64,000 bases of DNA from Thalassia testudinum (Eukaryota > Streptophyta > Magnoliopsida > Alismatales > Hydrocharitaceae), in the NCBI GenBank assembly GCA_037157565.1, contig JAZHRO010000013.1, forward strand, positions 115,334,001 to 115,398,000, read 5' to 3'. The stretch's first letter is position 1. Every line of letters begins with the position of its first letter. Below are positions 45,401-57,000 of the stretch, piece after piece. Position numbers and translations under genes: made by a program. Below the pieces are notes generated by a model that was not told the origin of the DNA, made no database searches, and saw only the letters and a program-made list of their open reading frames with translations.

Positions 45401-48145
45401 AAAGGGCGGTAGTTGATCAACATTGATTTCTTCAAATGGTGTCATGTGATGATACTCAGCCTTACAGAGGTCCACAGGTAATGATGGTGGCGAGTCAGAA
45501 CTACGGGTTTGGTGGTCTGAGACAGAATTGAGGGTAAGGCATTCCTCGATTAAAGTTTCCACGGGATCATGTTCCTCAATGTAATCACAATCAAAAGACT
45601 TTGTTGCCCGGAAGATATCTAATTGCATTTTCCTGTCTCCGAAGGCGATTTCCATACATCCCGTGTCGCAATCGATGTTTGCTTTAGCCGTGGCTAAGAA
45701 AGGTCTGCCTAAGATTATGGGTGCGTTCTGTAATTTTTCAGGGACTTCCATGTCGAGCACCAAAAAGTCGACTGGGAAATAGAAGTCCTTGACCCGTACA
45801 ATCACGTCCTCGACAACCCCCTTCGGGGTTTTCACTGATCTATCCGCCAGCTGGATGGTGACAGGGGTTGGTGCCAGCTCCCCAAAACCAAATTGGTGGT
45901 ACAAGGTTGTGGGAATTAGGTTGATAGAAGCACCTAGGTCCAGGAGCGCTCTATCAAATGTCATGTCCCCGATGTTGCAGGAAATCAGGGGTGCTCCTGG
46001 GTCAGTTCGTTTGAGTGGAAGGTTGCTTGATATCACGGAACTGGCTTGCTCAGAGAGTACAACCTTCCTAGGTGCTTGAGGTCTCGTCTTACGCTTGGGT
46101 GTACAGGCATCCTTTAAGAACTTGGCGTAAGCGGGGATGTGTTTGACAGCTTCTAGAAGCGGAATATTAATCTGTACTTGTTTAAAAATTTCCATCAGCT
46201 CCTCAGTTTCCACAGTATTCTTTTTTCTCTTGATTGTTTCCAAGGCCTCAGGATAGGGTGTCTGGATTGGTTCCATGCTTGGGTCCTTGGTTGGTGCTTC
46301 TTCTAAGTCGGGTAAAGTCTCGGGGAGAGTCGGCCATTTGGGATCCTGGGTTTTGGTGCCGCTTCTCAAGGTCACCGCATTTGCAGAGGCATTGGGGCCA
46401 TGGGGTGATCCTTGAGAAGATGAGGATGAAGAGGCGCCAAACCCAGGAGGTGCTTGTGGAGCTGGTTGGACCATATGAGCCTGCCCGGGGTTGCCTTGGA
46501 ACCCTTGCGAATTGGGGCCTCTGTTAATTATGTTTCGCGGGTTTGGTTGTGGTTGGGAAGGTAGAGATCCTTGCTGTTTACAGTCCAAGAGTTGGCTTAA
46601 CTGTCCCTTTACCAAGGCCATTTCCTCCAGATGTTTTTGGTTCATGTCAGCCATCATCTTTATTAGGGTGTCCATTTGGTTTTGTGGGGGAGGGGCCGCC
46701 CTATTTTGGTTATATTGGGGTCTAACTGGTGGTCCTTGCTGATAGGGGGGCAAGTGTGGCTGTTGGTTTGGCCTGGGCTGGTTTTGGAATTGCGGTAGTT
46801 TCTGGTTTGTCCAACCAAAGTTGGGGTGATTACGCCAGCCGGTGTTGTAAGTGTTGGAGAAAGGGTCAGGTTTTGCATATCCTTGGACGGCTTGCACATC
46901 TTCTAGAATAGCCGATGTTGATGAAGAAGGAAGGGAGTAATCAAGGGTCGAGGGAGCAAAGGTCCCTCCTTGGAACATGGTTGGGGGTTGTTCCAAGTTT
47001 AGTTGGGTGAAGGGTTGGACCAGGTCAACATTATGTGCTCCTTTTGCTAGGGTGAAAGTCTGCAAGGGGTTCCTGGTCTGGTTTAGAAGCTCATCAATCT
47101 TCTTGTCCACCAATTCCACTCGATCCAACTTTTTGGCAATAATGTCCATGTCAACCATTCCAGAATTTGCTTGTACCTCATAAATCCCACCACGGGGTTG
47201 ACTGGATCTGTTAAACTGGTTCATGGAGGCATTGTTGAGCGAATTCTCGCTCATAGACTCAAAGAGCTCAAACGCGCTCTCCTCGTCTTTGTTTAGGAAG
47301 TTTCCCCCGCATGAGGCATCGACGAAGTTCCGTAGGTTGCTATCCAGACCGTGGTAGAAGATCTGGGCTAATTGCCACCTTGGAACTTCGTGGTGTGGGC
47401 ATTTCCTCAAAAGTTCATTGAATCTTTCCCACGCCTCATGAAATTGTTCCCCACCCTGGAGTGTGAAGGTAGTGATAGCTCTTCTGAGGGCATTGGTCTT
47501 TCCTATGGGGAAGAATTTCTTTAAAAATGCATGCCTCAGTTCCTCCCAGGTGGTGATAGGTCTACCTAGGGTTCTAAGCCAATGAGAAGCCTTGTCTCTT
47601 AATGAGAAAGGGAACATCTTGATTAGAACAATATCAAGGCTAATGTTCCTAGGTTTTACTGTTCTTGCTATGCGGTCGAGATCTTCTAGGTGCTGAAAGG
47701 GGTCTTCATTTGAGCTTCCATGAAAGTGGCTCTGGATTAGACTTAATACATTAGGTTTTAGCTCAAAATCGTCTCCCCCTTCGGGGATCCTAAGGTGTGG
47801 CTCGACTCTAATGGCAGAAGGGTTATAGAAATCACGGAGGGGTCTTGGCTGGTTCTGAAACGGTGGTAAATCAAGTGGTGGTTGTCCTGGTATGTCATTG
47901 AAAGGTGGTGGTTGTTCTTGCGGGTTCTGTAACCGTTGTATGGCTTGCATGATGGTGTGGATTTGTCGTTGCTGAAGCCGATGGTTAGCATTGATTTGAG
48001 CCTGGACGACAGCCATAGCATCTGGTGGGGGTTGATCTTCAGCCTCATCTACCCTAGGTTCAGCCATGTTTTCAACAGAGTTACGTCGTCTAGATTCCTG
48101 CCCCAAAACACACAATTCGGGATGCAGTGAGCGCCTCTCGTGCAT
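42479..48145 (-). CDS. Gag-Pol polyprotein of element A (1888 aa), intact
   Basis: One uninterrupted frame. Domains by residue: Gag about 146-300 ([34 protein letters not shown]) without a CCHC knuckle; retropepsin-type protease around Asp736 ([15 protein letters not shown] instead of DSG/DTG as is usual in Athila/Tat elements); reverse transcriptase about 1010-1190 with FMDD at 1171-1174; RNase H starting at CDASD (Asp1320); integrase HHCC finger about 1527-1571 ([17 protein letters not shown]); integrase core with D1599, D1658, E1694 (spacing D-58-D-35-E). It ends after a GPY-like region without chromodomain. Met27 (48067, MAEP) is the likelier start because the intact element B aligns from MAQP. 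No frameshift separates gag and pol, so the protein ratio must be set another way. Confidence 0.95.
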   Translation of the reverse strand: MHERRSLHPELCVLGQESRRRNSVENMAEPRVDEAEDQPPPDAMAVVQAQINANHRLQQRQIHTIMQAIQRLQNPQEQPPPFNDIPGQPPLDLPPFQNQPRPLRDFYNPSAIRVEPHLRIPEGGDDFELKPNVLSLIQSHFHGSSNEDPFQHLEDLDRIARTVKPRNISLDIVLIKMFPFSLRDKASHWLRTLGRPITTWEELRHAFLKKFFPIGKTNALRRAITTFTLQGGEQFHEAWERFNELLRKCPHHEVPRWQLAQIFYHGLDSNLRNFVDASCGGNFLNKDEESAFELFESMSENSLNNASMNQFNRSSQPRGGIYEVQANSGMVDMDIIAKKLDRVELVDKKIDELLNQTRNPLQTFTLAKGAHNVDLVQPFTQLNLEQPPTMFQGGTFAPSTLDYSLPSSSTSAILEDVQAVQGYAKPDPFSNTYNTGWRNHPNFGWTNQKLPQFQNQPRPNQQPHLPPYQQGPPVRPQYNQNRAAPPPQNQMDTLIKMMADMNQKHLEEMALVKGQLSQLLDCKQQGSLPSQPQPNPRNIINRGPNSQGFQGNPGQAHMVQPAPQAPPGFGASSSSSSQGSPHGPNASANAVTLRSGTKTQDPKWPTLPETLPDLEEAPTKDPSMEPIQTPYPEALETIKRKKNTVETEELMEIFKQVQINIPLLEAVKHIPAYAKFLKDACTPKRKTRPQAPRKVVLSEQASSVISSNLPLKRTDPGAPLISCNIGDMTFDRALLDLGASINLIPTTLYHQFGFGELAPTPVTIQLADRSVKTPKGVVEDVIVRVKDFYFPVDFLVLDMEVPEKLQNAPIILGRPFLATAKANIDCDTGCMEIAFGDRKMQLDIFRATKSFDCDYIEEHDPVETLIEECLTLNSVSDHQTRSSDSPPSLPVDLCKAEYHHMTPFEEINVDQLPPFPFPSTVVPPAPELKPLPENLKYVFLGPGQTFPVIINSHLTKDQELRLTATLSEHRAAIGWTISDLRGISPTYCTHKIYLEDGARPSRQMQRRLNPNMREVVKKEIIKWLDADIIYPISDSPWVSPTQVVPKKAGLTVVTNDHGESIPTRTTTAWRVCIDYRKLNEATKKDHFPLPFIDQILERLAGQKYFCFLDGYSGYNQVAIAPEDQEKTTFTCPYGTFAFRRMPFGLCNAPATFQRCMLAIFSEMVGEYLEVFMDDFSVFGNSFDHCLSNLEKILKRCIEVNLVLSWEKSHFMVQEGIVLGHIVSHKGIEVDRAKVDLISKLPPPSSVRQIRSFLGHVGFYRRFIKDFSKLSKPLTDLLANDATFHMSPDCTQAYHTLRDLVSTAPVLQPPDWSQGFEIMCDASDFAIGAVLGQRQDKKPVVIYYASKTLDEAQRNYTVTEKELLAVVFGLEKFRSYLLGSHVTIYTDHSAIRHLLAKKDAKPRLIRWILLLQEFDLEIQDKAGSKNVVADHLSRLHPDHIGPSLPLSDTFPDEHILAVQDKKMPWYADYVNYLVIGQTPHSWSKQQRDRFLAEAKHYFWDDPMLFRLCADQIIRRCLPEDEVQSVLSFCHDQACGGHFSGKKTAAKVLQSGFYWPSLFKDAHIFAKTCSRCQTLGTMTKKDMMPLQPILIVEIFDVWGIDFMGPFPSSNGFEYILVSVDYVSKWIEAVATRRCDHKTVMDFVKKNIFSHFGIPKAMISDGGSHFIHSQFRALLRKYGVTHRIATPYHPQTNGQTEVSNRQIKNILQKTVRPDRKDWSTRLDDALWAYRTAFKTPIGMSPYRLVFGKACHLPVELEHRAYWAVKQCNMDPQLAGAQRTLQLSELEEIRRDAFDNSRLYKEKMKAVHDRLIHRKTFEPNQQVWLFDARLKLFPGKLRSKWTGPFRVVKPYSNGAVEIADLNTGHTFTVNGQRLKHFLAQVPPKESVTLAEG

Positions 48146-49258
48146 ACACTAGAGAAGAACTGGAGGGGATGCGGAGGGCGACAGATGCGAGAAATGTGTT
48201 TCAATCAAGCACGCAAGCCTAATCCTTATGGTGTATTCCTTAGGAGACTTAGAAATCTCACAAAGGGTGATTAAGTCCGTAAGCACTGGACTTCCCTTCT
48301 CAAGGCTAATCTGGCCAGGTTGATTACGAGGGGATTGCAGGGAAGGTTCTTCCTTTGGCTTACGCCTCCGGTTCCATAGACCCCACAACCGCGGTCGTTT
48401 GACACTGCCCCGCAGCCTAGCCACCAGATTCTACCAAGGGAATGAAAGCCAAGTGCCTAGCGAACAAAACCTCACCTTTTGAGACTTAACTCAGTCCTGC
48501 CTAGGGCACGTCTACTCAGTTTTAACGGGTTAGGATAGTGCTTGTGCTTAGGGTAATGTGATGAGGCGTTGATTGGGGTGGTGCCTCTTAATTTTCCACT
48601 TTTCAAGGTGTGTGCTTCTACAAAACAGGGTTTTAAAGCAAGAATTTTTAGGGTGTGGTGTCTTTTAATGTTTCATCCTTACTTTAGTGTTTTTTCAGGG
48701 TTGACGTGTCTTAATGCTTTCAGACAAGTTTCAATGGGCACGTCAAGTTCTACACACAACTTGGTGAAAGTAGATTTCCTTTTTATCTTGTAGAGGCTCT
48801 AAAAACCCTAGTGTACTCATCCTAAAGATCATGCAGCTACTATTAGATGAGTTAGTTTTTAAGGTTGAGTGATGCGGCCCAGGTCAACTCACGGTGGCTT
48901 CGCAAACACCACTCAAGAGAAAAAGAAAAGAACACTCCAAGAATTTGTCCAGTATATTAGAGTGTACATTTTTTTGTAGGGTGGTGTGTTAAGAATGTGG
49001 GTCAAGCAATCATTCACCACGCCAATTTTTTTTAGTTTTTATGATTTTTTTTTTTAGCTTTTTCACGCAAGCAAACAATGAGAGAGAGAGTACTTACTAT
49101 CGGTCCTCGAGGCGCCTACTTCCTTGCTACCATAGTGGAATGCGTCGCTTCGCCGTCCATGCGCCGAATTCCTGCAACCATCAAGTAAAAAGGAAAATAG
49201 GGCATTAGACGATATGAGAATGAAGGTGGAATGGAGGTGATAAAACAAATCCGTTGCC
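48146..49258 (-). other. A leader
   Basis: About 1.1 kb of 5' untranslated sequence between PBS and Gag. It shares with the D leader a block around GGAACCGGAGGCGTAAGCC (near 48355-48375). No coding was recognised. Confidence 0.6.
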
Positions 49259-49276
49259 TCCCCGGCAACGGCGCCA
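49259..49276 (-). promoter_or_regulatory. tRNA-Asp primer-binding site of A
   Basis: TCCCCGGCAACGGCGCCA on the plus strand is identical to the 3' end of plant tRNA-Asp including CCA; the site is 5 nt from the 5' LTR. Confidence 0.9.
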
Positions 49277-49281
49277 AAAAC

Positions 49282-50336
49282 TGACGTGCCTTCGTGCGTG
49301 TGTGTTAAGAGGTGTCGTTATAGTTGCACTTGATACGTCGGTTTTAAAAGAAGTAGACGGAGGTGAGTCCGAGTGTCGATCTCAGGGAGGCGTGGAAATC
49401 GGATTTTGTTTACCACTTGTTGTCACGAAAAAGGCGGAGTTTTGCTTGCGAAAGAAACGGTTTTGAAGAGCGAGAGATAGAGAGAGTTTAGGGTTAGAAA
49501 GCTCTTGATTTTGATCATGCACTTTAAACAGAAATTAAAAAGGAAACTAAATGAAAAACAATTTCATTAAACATGCATTCATAGTTCATGGTTTACAACA
49601 TTAAATACATGCTTCAACATAAGTAAATGAAAGCTTAAAAGAGAGAGAGAGAGGTAGAGAGAGAGTGGAGAGCGACGAGGCAGCCACGGCGGTGGAGGAG
49701 GCTCCGTCGGCGGCTCGTCGTCTCCGGCGATTACAAGAGTGCCTAAGACTAGCTAGGAGAGGAGTGGAGTAGTTGCAAGTGGGAGAGGATGCCTTGAATG
49801 GTGGTAGAAGGGGGTTTAAATATAGTTAAGGGCTTCCTAAAAGAAGACTGTGCTTTAGCGACATCCAGAACGTCGCTAAAACCGCTTCCATATACGTCGG
49901 TGAAGGTCTTCTACCGCCGGTCAGCCGCCCGCCCCTCTCTCTCTTCAGGCGCGATCCGTGGGCGTCGAACGAGAGCCGTCCGATTGATGATCGGACGGCT
50001 GAGATCCTCCCGCGCCTGCGCTAGGATCGCGCTTCGGGCGCGCGTGCGCGCGCGCGTTTCCGCCCGGCGTGCGCGCGCGCGTGGGAGGTGGGGCGCTGTC
50101 GTCGCGCCGCGTGGCGCGATCCTAGCCGCTCGCTTCTGATCGCGCGGCTCAATTTTGCCGCGCCCTTCGCCCGCAGATGATTTTCGCTCCGCGCGAATCG
50201 AACGCGCGTCGCCGCGACGCGGGCGTGCGCGCTAACCGTTGCGCCACGCCCGCGCTTTGTCGCGGCGACCGCGGGCGAGCGCGCGGATCTCGGCCGTTCG
50301 ATCGAAGATCAACGGCCGAGATGCGTCCTTGGCTGG
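49282..50336 (-). repeat. A 5' LTR (right), segment before B
   Basis: Matches 39690-40744 without any indel, offset 9592. Cut by element B after the GCTGG target site (50332-50336). It resumes at 63964. Confidence 0.9.
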
Positions 50337-51138
50337 TGATGAGAACCTCATCATGAGCCATAACTAGCTCATTTTGACCCAATACAAAGGATAAAAGCTC
50401 CTACATATCTCAAGGAAAGGCTTAACTCAGAGAATTCTGAGTTTGAGAAGAAAACCAGTCATAAGGGGTAAAAGTGCAATTTTACCAGTATAATCTGCAT
50501 ACAGGGTAATTCAGGGCCCAAACACAGGTCAGAACAGCTTAATAAGAATAAAAGTGGGATGAGATGATCTAGCAAGGGCTACAGCACTTCCAAGGAACCA
50601 AATGATAATCTGTAACCCTAAAACAACCCACTTCAATTCACAAGGTTCGAGGCAAAGTAAAAATAGAATAAACCCTCTAAAATTCATAGAAAAATAATCT
50701 CTAGGGTTTAGAACCTTCAATTTGGCCTTTAGAACCCATTTTGACCTACATTGAGAACCATGCCCAATTAATAACTTAATTTGGGTCTTTACGCAAATTG
50801 ACCGGTCAAACAAGGTTTAATATGAAAATGAAATTTACCATCAGATTCCTTAGGTTCTAATTAGTCATGTATAAAAACTTGAGCCTAAGAAGAAACCTCC
50901 TTGACCGACTTTACACTTTGGTCCTCATATATTTACTCTTTGGCCCTCAAATTTTGAACCCTCGCATTCAGGCCCCTAACTCTCCTTCGTTCTTTGCAAA
51001 CAGGTCCCTCCTGCAAAACCCTGCCAGCACCATGCTCCGGCGACCTTGCGCGGAGCATGGCGCCGCGCAGGGTAAGGTGGAGGACCTGGCATGTGTACCG
51101 GGGGTGCCCTGCGTCGTCAGCCGTCGCAGGAGCACCCC

Positions 51139-51208
51139 CATGGTCCTTGCAGCCCCCCACACCGGCCGTGCGAACGCACGGACGGTATGGGTTCGAATTC
51201 CGACCATG
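51139..51208 (+). promoter_or_regulatory. tRNA-like fold in B LTR
   Basis: A 70-nt segment whose ends pair over 7 bp (CATGGTC with GACCATG), with an internal hairpin CCGTGC-GAAC-GCACGG in the anticodon position and GGGTTCGAATTCC at the T-arm (B box with one extra base). The A box is weak. It ends about 55 bp before the TATA box. Copy at 62014-62083. Confidence 0.4.
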
Positions 51209-52159
51209 CTCCGGCGAGGGAGACACGTCGTCTCCCTCCGCCTTCCTCCCTGCTTCAACCTTATAAATACCCCCCGCCGCTCCACCGACCAAAGCAGCCT
51301 GGATCTGACGGAGAAAACCCCCAGCTTTCGTCTCTTCTTTCTCCGGCAGACGCTCACCAGCTCCGGCGACTTCCTCTCCCTCCACCTCTTCGCTCTGCCG
51401 CACTACCAGCAGCAGAGACCTCCTCCCCTGCTCTTCCCGCGCCACGCCGCACCCAGCTGGCGCCTCTCCAGCCTTCTGCTCGCCGCCGCCCCTCTCCCTG
51501 AGCATCATCTTCTCCGGCGACAGTCGATACGACTGTCGCCCTGTTCCTCCCCCTTCGTCCCTGCAGTTAAGTTAGACTTACTCCCCTTCTCCTCCTCTTT
51601 CTTTCCCCGCTTTCTATTTAGTTAATTAAGCCCTCTACCGACCCTGTTCACCCTCATCCCCTCCGCCTCCGACCACCCTCCGGCGAGCCGCTCCCATCAC
51701 CTCAGCGACCCACACGGCTCGCCGACCACCGCAGAACTTCCGCCTCCTCACCCTGATCCTCTTCCGCCCCTCCACTTCCCACCAAACACCCTCTGCAGAC
51801 CCACCGAACACACCCACTCCCTCGCTCACAGTTTGACCTAGGACGACCAGACAGCCCCCTCTCGCCCCCTGCAGACCCCCTGACCACCTTCGCCGTGCCA
51901 CGGCGAAGGTCCTCCGCCTGTCTGATTTGGCCGAGAGGCCGTGCCATTGGTTTCAGGTTCCAGGCCTTGGCCGCCATTGGCGAGGAAGCTCGAAGCCTGC
52001 TCGAGGTTGCTCCAAGCCGAGATATCCCAGATTGAATAGCCACGGCCAGCGCGGAAGAATCTCACGCACACACCCTGGCCCTCGATTGGAGCTGTACGCC
52101 TCAACAGCCGACGCAATTGGGAGCACCATCCCTGCTGCAGGCGTAAGAGAATTGGGGTG

Positions 52160-52268
52160 GGACATTTAGTCCCACCTCGGAATCTCTCAAAGGCGCGCGG
52201 ACACATAAATTGAAAAGCTGCCTTATGCTGTTTGCCTCAGTTACCATGGGGTGAGGTCCCTCTCACCC
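52160..52268 (+). promoter_or_regulatory. USE/TATA-like module plus hairpin in B LTR
   Basis: GTCCCACCTCG (52169-52179) matches the snRNA USE except for one base. It is the right arm of a perfect inverted repeat GGTGGGAC-ATTTA-GTCCCACC. After 25 nt comes ATAAAT (52205-52210), and then a hairpin GGGTGAG (52249-52255) / CTCACCC (52262-52268). Arrangement and position (0.9 kb after the pol II TATA box) match E1 and E2. Copy at 63035-63143, where the base just before the hairpin differs. Confidence 0.45.
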
Positions 52269-53084
52269 GACCCGACCCGACTCGGCCTCGTCCGTGACCA
52301 CGCTCCGCGGACCTGGCCCGACCCGATTAGACTGACCTGCACTCCTCGCCCACCATGCACGCCGGTGGGCCTGGACCCGGGCCTGATCCGAACCCGATTA
52401 CCCGGTAGCGCTCTGGGAGAGCTTCCGATGAGTGATTTCAGAGAGAGAGATACGCGGGGGAGGGGGGTAGAGTAGGTTTTTGCCTTGACGAACAAACTCT
52501 GAAGTGTGCAGACCAAAGAAGAAGAAGCAGACCCGCTGAAGAAGAAGGAGCTGCTGCACTGTAGCGAAGGCATTGTTAAGTCGTCTCAGCACTGGCGCAG
52601 ACGACGGAAGGTCAGCATCCAAAGAAGAAGAAGACCCGCTGAAAAAAAAAAAAAAGGGAAGAGCAACGGCCATCGCGAGAGAAGAAAAAGAGAAGTCAAG
52701 GCAGGTGACGACAAAGCAGAAGAAAGAGAAGCAAGAAGCAAGAAAGGAAAAATCTGAAGAAAGCAGAAGGAAGAACAGAAGAAGAAGAGCACGAGGGGAA
52801 GATCTGAAGATTGCAGAAGAAGAAGAAGAACAAAGAACAGGAAAAACCAAAGACAAAGAGGAAGAAAGAAGAAAAGAAGAAGAAGCCAAATTTTCATCTC
52901 TCTCTCTCTTTATTTTTGTAATAGAACTTGTATATCTCTAGAATATAACTTGCTCCCTGAGTTCGACCTCGGGAACTCTTTTATTTTTCCGAGTAAAAAA
53001 ATTTCATGTGATACGTTGGTAACAACCGGCTTTACTACAACGATATATAACACAAACCGGTCGAACCTGACGCTGTCACCATTT

Positions 53085-53102
53085 TGGCGCCGCTGCCGGG
53101 GA
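53085..53102 (+). promoter_or_regulatory. tRNA-Asp-type primer-binding site of B
   Basis: TGGCGCCGCTGCCGGGGA is complementary to the tRNA-Asp 3' end with one mismatch (AAC to AGC in the tRNA sense). It is 3 nt from the LTR. Confidence 0.85.
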
Positions 53103-54003
53103 GCAACGGCTATTCTAGAGGTAAACATTCCTGTATCTTTTAAGTTCTAATAATCTCCTCTCTTTTGTGCAGCTATAGGAACTCAAGAAGACAAGCAACC
53201 ACACAACTACTCCGAAGACAGGTAAATCTTTTCTCTCACTATTAACCCCTACACTCTAAAGAGAAAGAAAAGAAAAGAACAAGCAATATAGGACTAACCT
53301 GTTTTCCATATTTAGTAACCATAAAAGTTGCATGTTTTCAACTCATTATTTCTGCACACTATCAAGGGTATTTAAGGGCTAACACATTCTTGCTTGAGCC
53401 CTAATTACCCAACAAAGAATTAACTGGACCAAGTAGAGCCAACCTAGGATCCAACACTAGGGATTTAGAGACACACTACTTAACTCAAGAATTGAGAAAA
53501 CAAAATGAAGTGTGCCCAAGCCCTTGTCTGAAAATACCTATACAAGAAAAATCCTAAACAATTGGCTCTCTCTAAACACTTGAACCCTAAAAGACAGGAC
53601 CTAAAAGCTCTTAAAGAAAACAATAGGTAAAGTTGACCCCTTGGGTTAACCAACCTTAAATTAGGTCACTCTTTGCACTTAAAAAGACTAAAGTTCAAGT
53701 GAAACCTTAAGCACCCTGATCTTAAAATTGGTAGACTTAAGAGGTCAAGATCCCCATTCTGGTCTACCTGGAACCGCAGTGACAAGAGAGGTCGGGTGGG
53801 GGAAACCCTGTAACCCGTGGGGACGCTCTACCGTGTAGGGGTCTTCGCGGGACTCTCCCTCTCTGGCTGCCCAGGTAATTCTCAGGTGGACGATCTTTCT
53901 GATCAAGGGGTCCATCTGCCCCGCACCTCTATAGTCACCCAACACATTTTTGGGTGTCTTGATTGGGTCCAGCACCTTCTGAACTTACCTCTCCCAACTG
54001 TGC
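53103..54003 (+). other. B leader with segment conserved in E1
   Basis: About 0.9 kb of non-coding leader. Positions 53731-53985 match the E1 leader (6542-6300, minus strand), including GGGGGAAACCCTGTAAC and TGTAGGGGTCTT. This is the likely place of dimerisation or packaging signals (inference). Confidence 0.65.
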
Positions 54004-57000
54004 ATGTACGGAAGGAGGTCTCTAAGACCACCCTTAAGACCTCCTTTAGAAATTCACTCTCGTCAAGGCCAAGCCTCGACGCCCGTGTTTGTGCAGCAAC
54101 ACCCTCACATTATTCTCTCTTCTGATTCAGAACCAAGTTCTTCTTCTTCCCCCATCATGGCTCAGCCAGTTGAGGAAGAAAATAATCTGGAACACCAGCT
54201 CCAGCGACTCAATGACCTCTTCCAAAACTTCGTACACCCACCACAGCGTCCTATGATGCGGGACCACTACAATCCTGCTGCGGTGGCAATTGAGCCTCGA
54301 GTTAGAATCCCGATTGGAGGACCTGATTCCGAACTAAAGCCCAACATGATTCACGCTATACCTAAATTCCATGGGCTTAATTCTGAAGATCCCTTCCAGC
54401 ACATCAAACAGCTTAAACATCTAGCCCACACTTTTGGATCAGATGCGCAAAATCGGGATATTCTTCTCATGAAGATGTTCTCCTTTTCTCTTATGGACAA
54501 GGCCGCCCATTGGTATCAAACTCAGACCCGGCCGATCAACACTTGGGAAGAACTTCAATCCGAGTTTTTGAAAAAGTTCTTTCCCGTTGGTCGGACCAAC
54601 GCCTTGCGCCATCAGATTACACACTTCACTCAACAATCAGGAGAACCTCTCCATGAGGCATGGGATCGTTTTCAGGATCTCATGAGGAAGTGCCCCCATC
54701 ACGGAGTTCCTAAATGGGAACAAGTCCAATCTTTTTACCAGGGACTCCGTGAGGACATCCGCCTTTTCGTCAATGCAACCTGCGGAGGAAACATCATGGG
54801 TCAACATGAAGACACCGTATGGGAGATTCTCGAAAACATGTGCGAGAACTCCATCAACAATGACTCCATGGGATTATTCGACAGGACGAATACCCGCGCA
54901 GCGACGAATCTTAAGGGAGCACATGAGACGCAGGGCCTGTCCGCATCAGTCGACCTGGAATTAATGGCCAGTCGATTGGACAAGGTCTCAATTATTGAAA
55001 AGAAGGTGGATGAGCTGACTCAGCACTTGCAGCGAGCCACCTCTGCGCGTAACTCCTTTGCACAACCTCCTTCCACACAGGAGACTGTGCAAAACATCCT
55101 CCACCGATCCTCCCCTGGGATGGATCCATATCCATCCCCATCTGATTCTTGGACTGGAAGATCATCCGATCCTTTCTTCACCAGTCGGGGGAACTCCATT
55201 CCCCCTTTCCCTGATTCTCAGGAGGTTCCTCAGACCTGCGAGGACCTCAACGCCATCCAGAACGACCCATTCTCCAACACTTACAACCCTGGATGGCGAA
55301 ACCATCCAAATTTTCAGTGGGCGGGAAATTCTCAAACCCAAAGACCACCTTTTCAGTCCCGCCCACAGCCCTCTCATCACTACCAGCCACCTCAGCCTCG
55401 GCCCAACCCTACTTATCCATCAGGGCCAAATCAAGATCAAATGTCCTTAATCCTTCAGACTCTGGCTGACATTCAAAAATCGAATGCGGCCATTCAAAAA
55501 CAGCACAAGGACGAGCTTACTGAAGTCAAAACTCAGCTGGCCCAGTGGGCAAATTCTCGCCAGCCAGGCACACTCCCTTCCCAACCCCTTCCTAACCCAA
55601 ATAACGTGCCAACCCAGAAGCGCGTTATGAATCCAAATTTAGGCCACGCTCAATGGATTTATCAGGCCCCTACTGCCCCATCTCCAGACGAGATGGAAGC
55701 CTCTACTTCTCGTACGGGATTTCAGCAGCAGCCACCCCTCCTACCAAATCCAAACCAAAATCAGGCCGGATTAAATTCTGTAACAACACGTAGTGGTAAG
55801 ACAACTCAGGACCAGTATTATCCAAACCACGCCCAGCCTGATAATCATGACCCTAGGATAGTTATCCAAGGTACCGCTGTTCCAGACCCACAACCAGGAC
55901 CTATCCTAGAGGAACCAACCAAGATCCCGTTTCCCGAGGCCCTGACCAAGGGAAAGAAGACCACCAAACCCGTGGCCCCTGAGGAGGACCTGGTCAGGCT
56001 CTTTGAGCAGGTCCACATAAACATCCCCTTGATGGATGCAATCCGCCACGTACCAGCTTACGCACGATTTCTAAAGAATATATGTACACCCCAGCGTAAG
56101 CCGCGAACCAAGGGAGGGAGCCCAATTGTTCTGTCAGAGCAAGCCAGCTCTGTAATCCTTAGTAGACTCCCACCCAAGGCAAAAGATCCTGGAACTCCCC
56201 TGATCTCCTGTAAGATAGGTGGTACCCAATTTGACAGAGCATTGTTAGACTTAGGTGCATCTATAAATCTGATACCCACATCCTTACTTGACCATCTGGA
56301 AGAATCTGAGCTGAAACCAACTGAGGTAACATTACAATTAGCAGATCGATCTATAAAGTCACCAAAAGGGATTCTCGAGGATGTTATCGTAAGAGTGCGG
56401 GATTTCTATTTTCCAGTGGACTTTATAGTCTTAGACATGGATGCACCTGAGAACCCTAGGGATACACCAATCATTCTAGGGAGACCTTTCTTGGCTACTG
56501 CTAGAGCCAACATCAGCTGTGAGGAGGGCCAAATAGAGCTTAAGTTTGGAGATCAAACACTGAAAATTGATATATTTAAGGCCCAACAAGGAATTAATTG
56601 CGGCGTCATCGAGCAAATTTGTGACATCAAGACTTTGGTTGATGAACCACACCTCCAGAATGACTTGAGTATTCCTCATCAACCACAGAAGGATCTTGAC
56701 CCGCAAATAGAGGAGTCAAATCCAGATATGAACAACCCAATAACTCCCACCCTTGAACCTCACATCTATACTGAACCACCCGCTGCTGCTGAAAACCCCA
56801 TCCTTGAACTGAAACCCCTTCCTGCTCATTTGAAATACATCTTTTTGGGTTCTAATCAGACCCTTCCTGTGATCATCAATTCCAACCTCAATCCTGAACA
56901 GGAATCCCGTCTGATTGTGGTCCTCCAGCAACATCGCAGAGCCATCGGATGGACCCTCGATGATTTGACTGGAATAAGTCCCTCTTATTGTACTCATCAT

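Larger units (their letters stand above)
50337..53081 (+). repeat. B 5' LTR
   Basis: 2745 bp, TGATGAG to CACCA. TATA box TTATAAATA at 51261-51269 followed by a GC-rich U3/R junction; tRNA-like fold 51139-51208; USE/TATA-like module and hairpin 52160-52268; purine-rich GAAGAAGA tract 52515-52890. Open frames of up to 252 codons exist here but are by-products of GC-rich and purine-rich DNA. Confidence 0.95.

Noticed and set aside
42479..48145. Chromodomain at the integrase C-terminus
   Set aside because: The sequence after the GPF/GPY region ends within about 50 residues in both A and B without chromodomain aromatic residues.
50867..51625. 252-codon plus-strand frame and several overlapping frames in the B LTR, repeated at 61742-62500
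   Set aside because: They lie within the LTR, span the promoter, TATA box and tRNA-like fold, are open in several frames at once because the DNA is GC-rich, and are duplicated only because the LTRs are identical.
52398..52941. Lys/Glu-rich and Phe/Leu/Ser-rich frames near the B LTR end
   Set aside because: Products of a purine-rich GAAGAAGA tract read on either strand; no protein signature.
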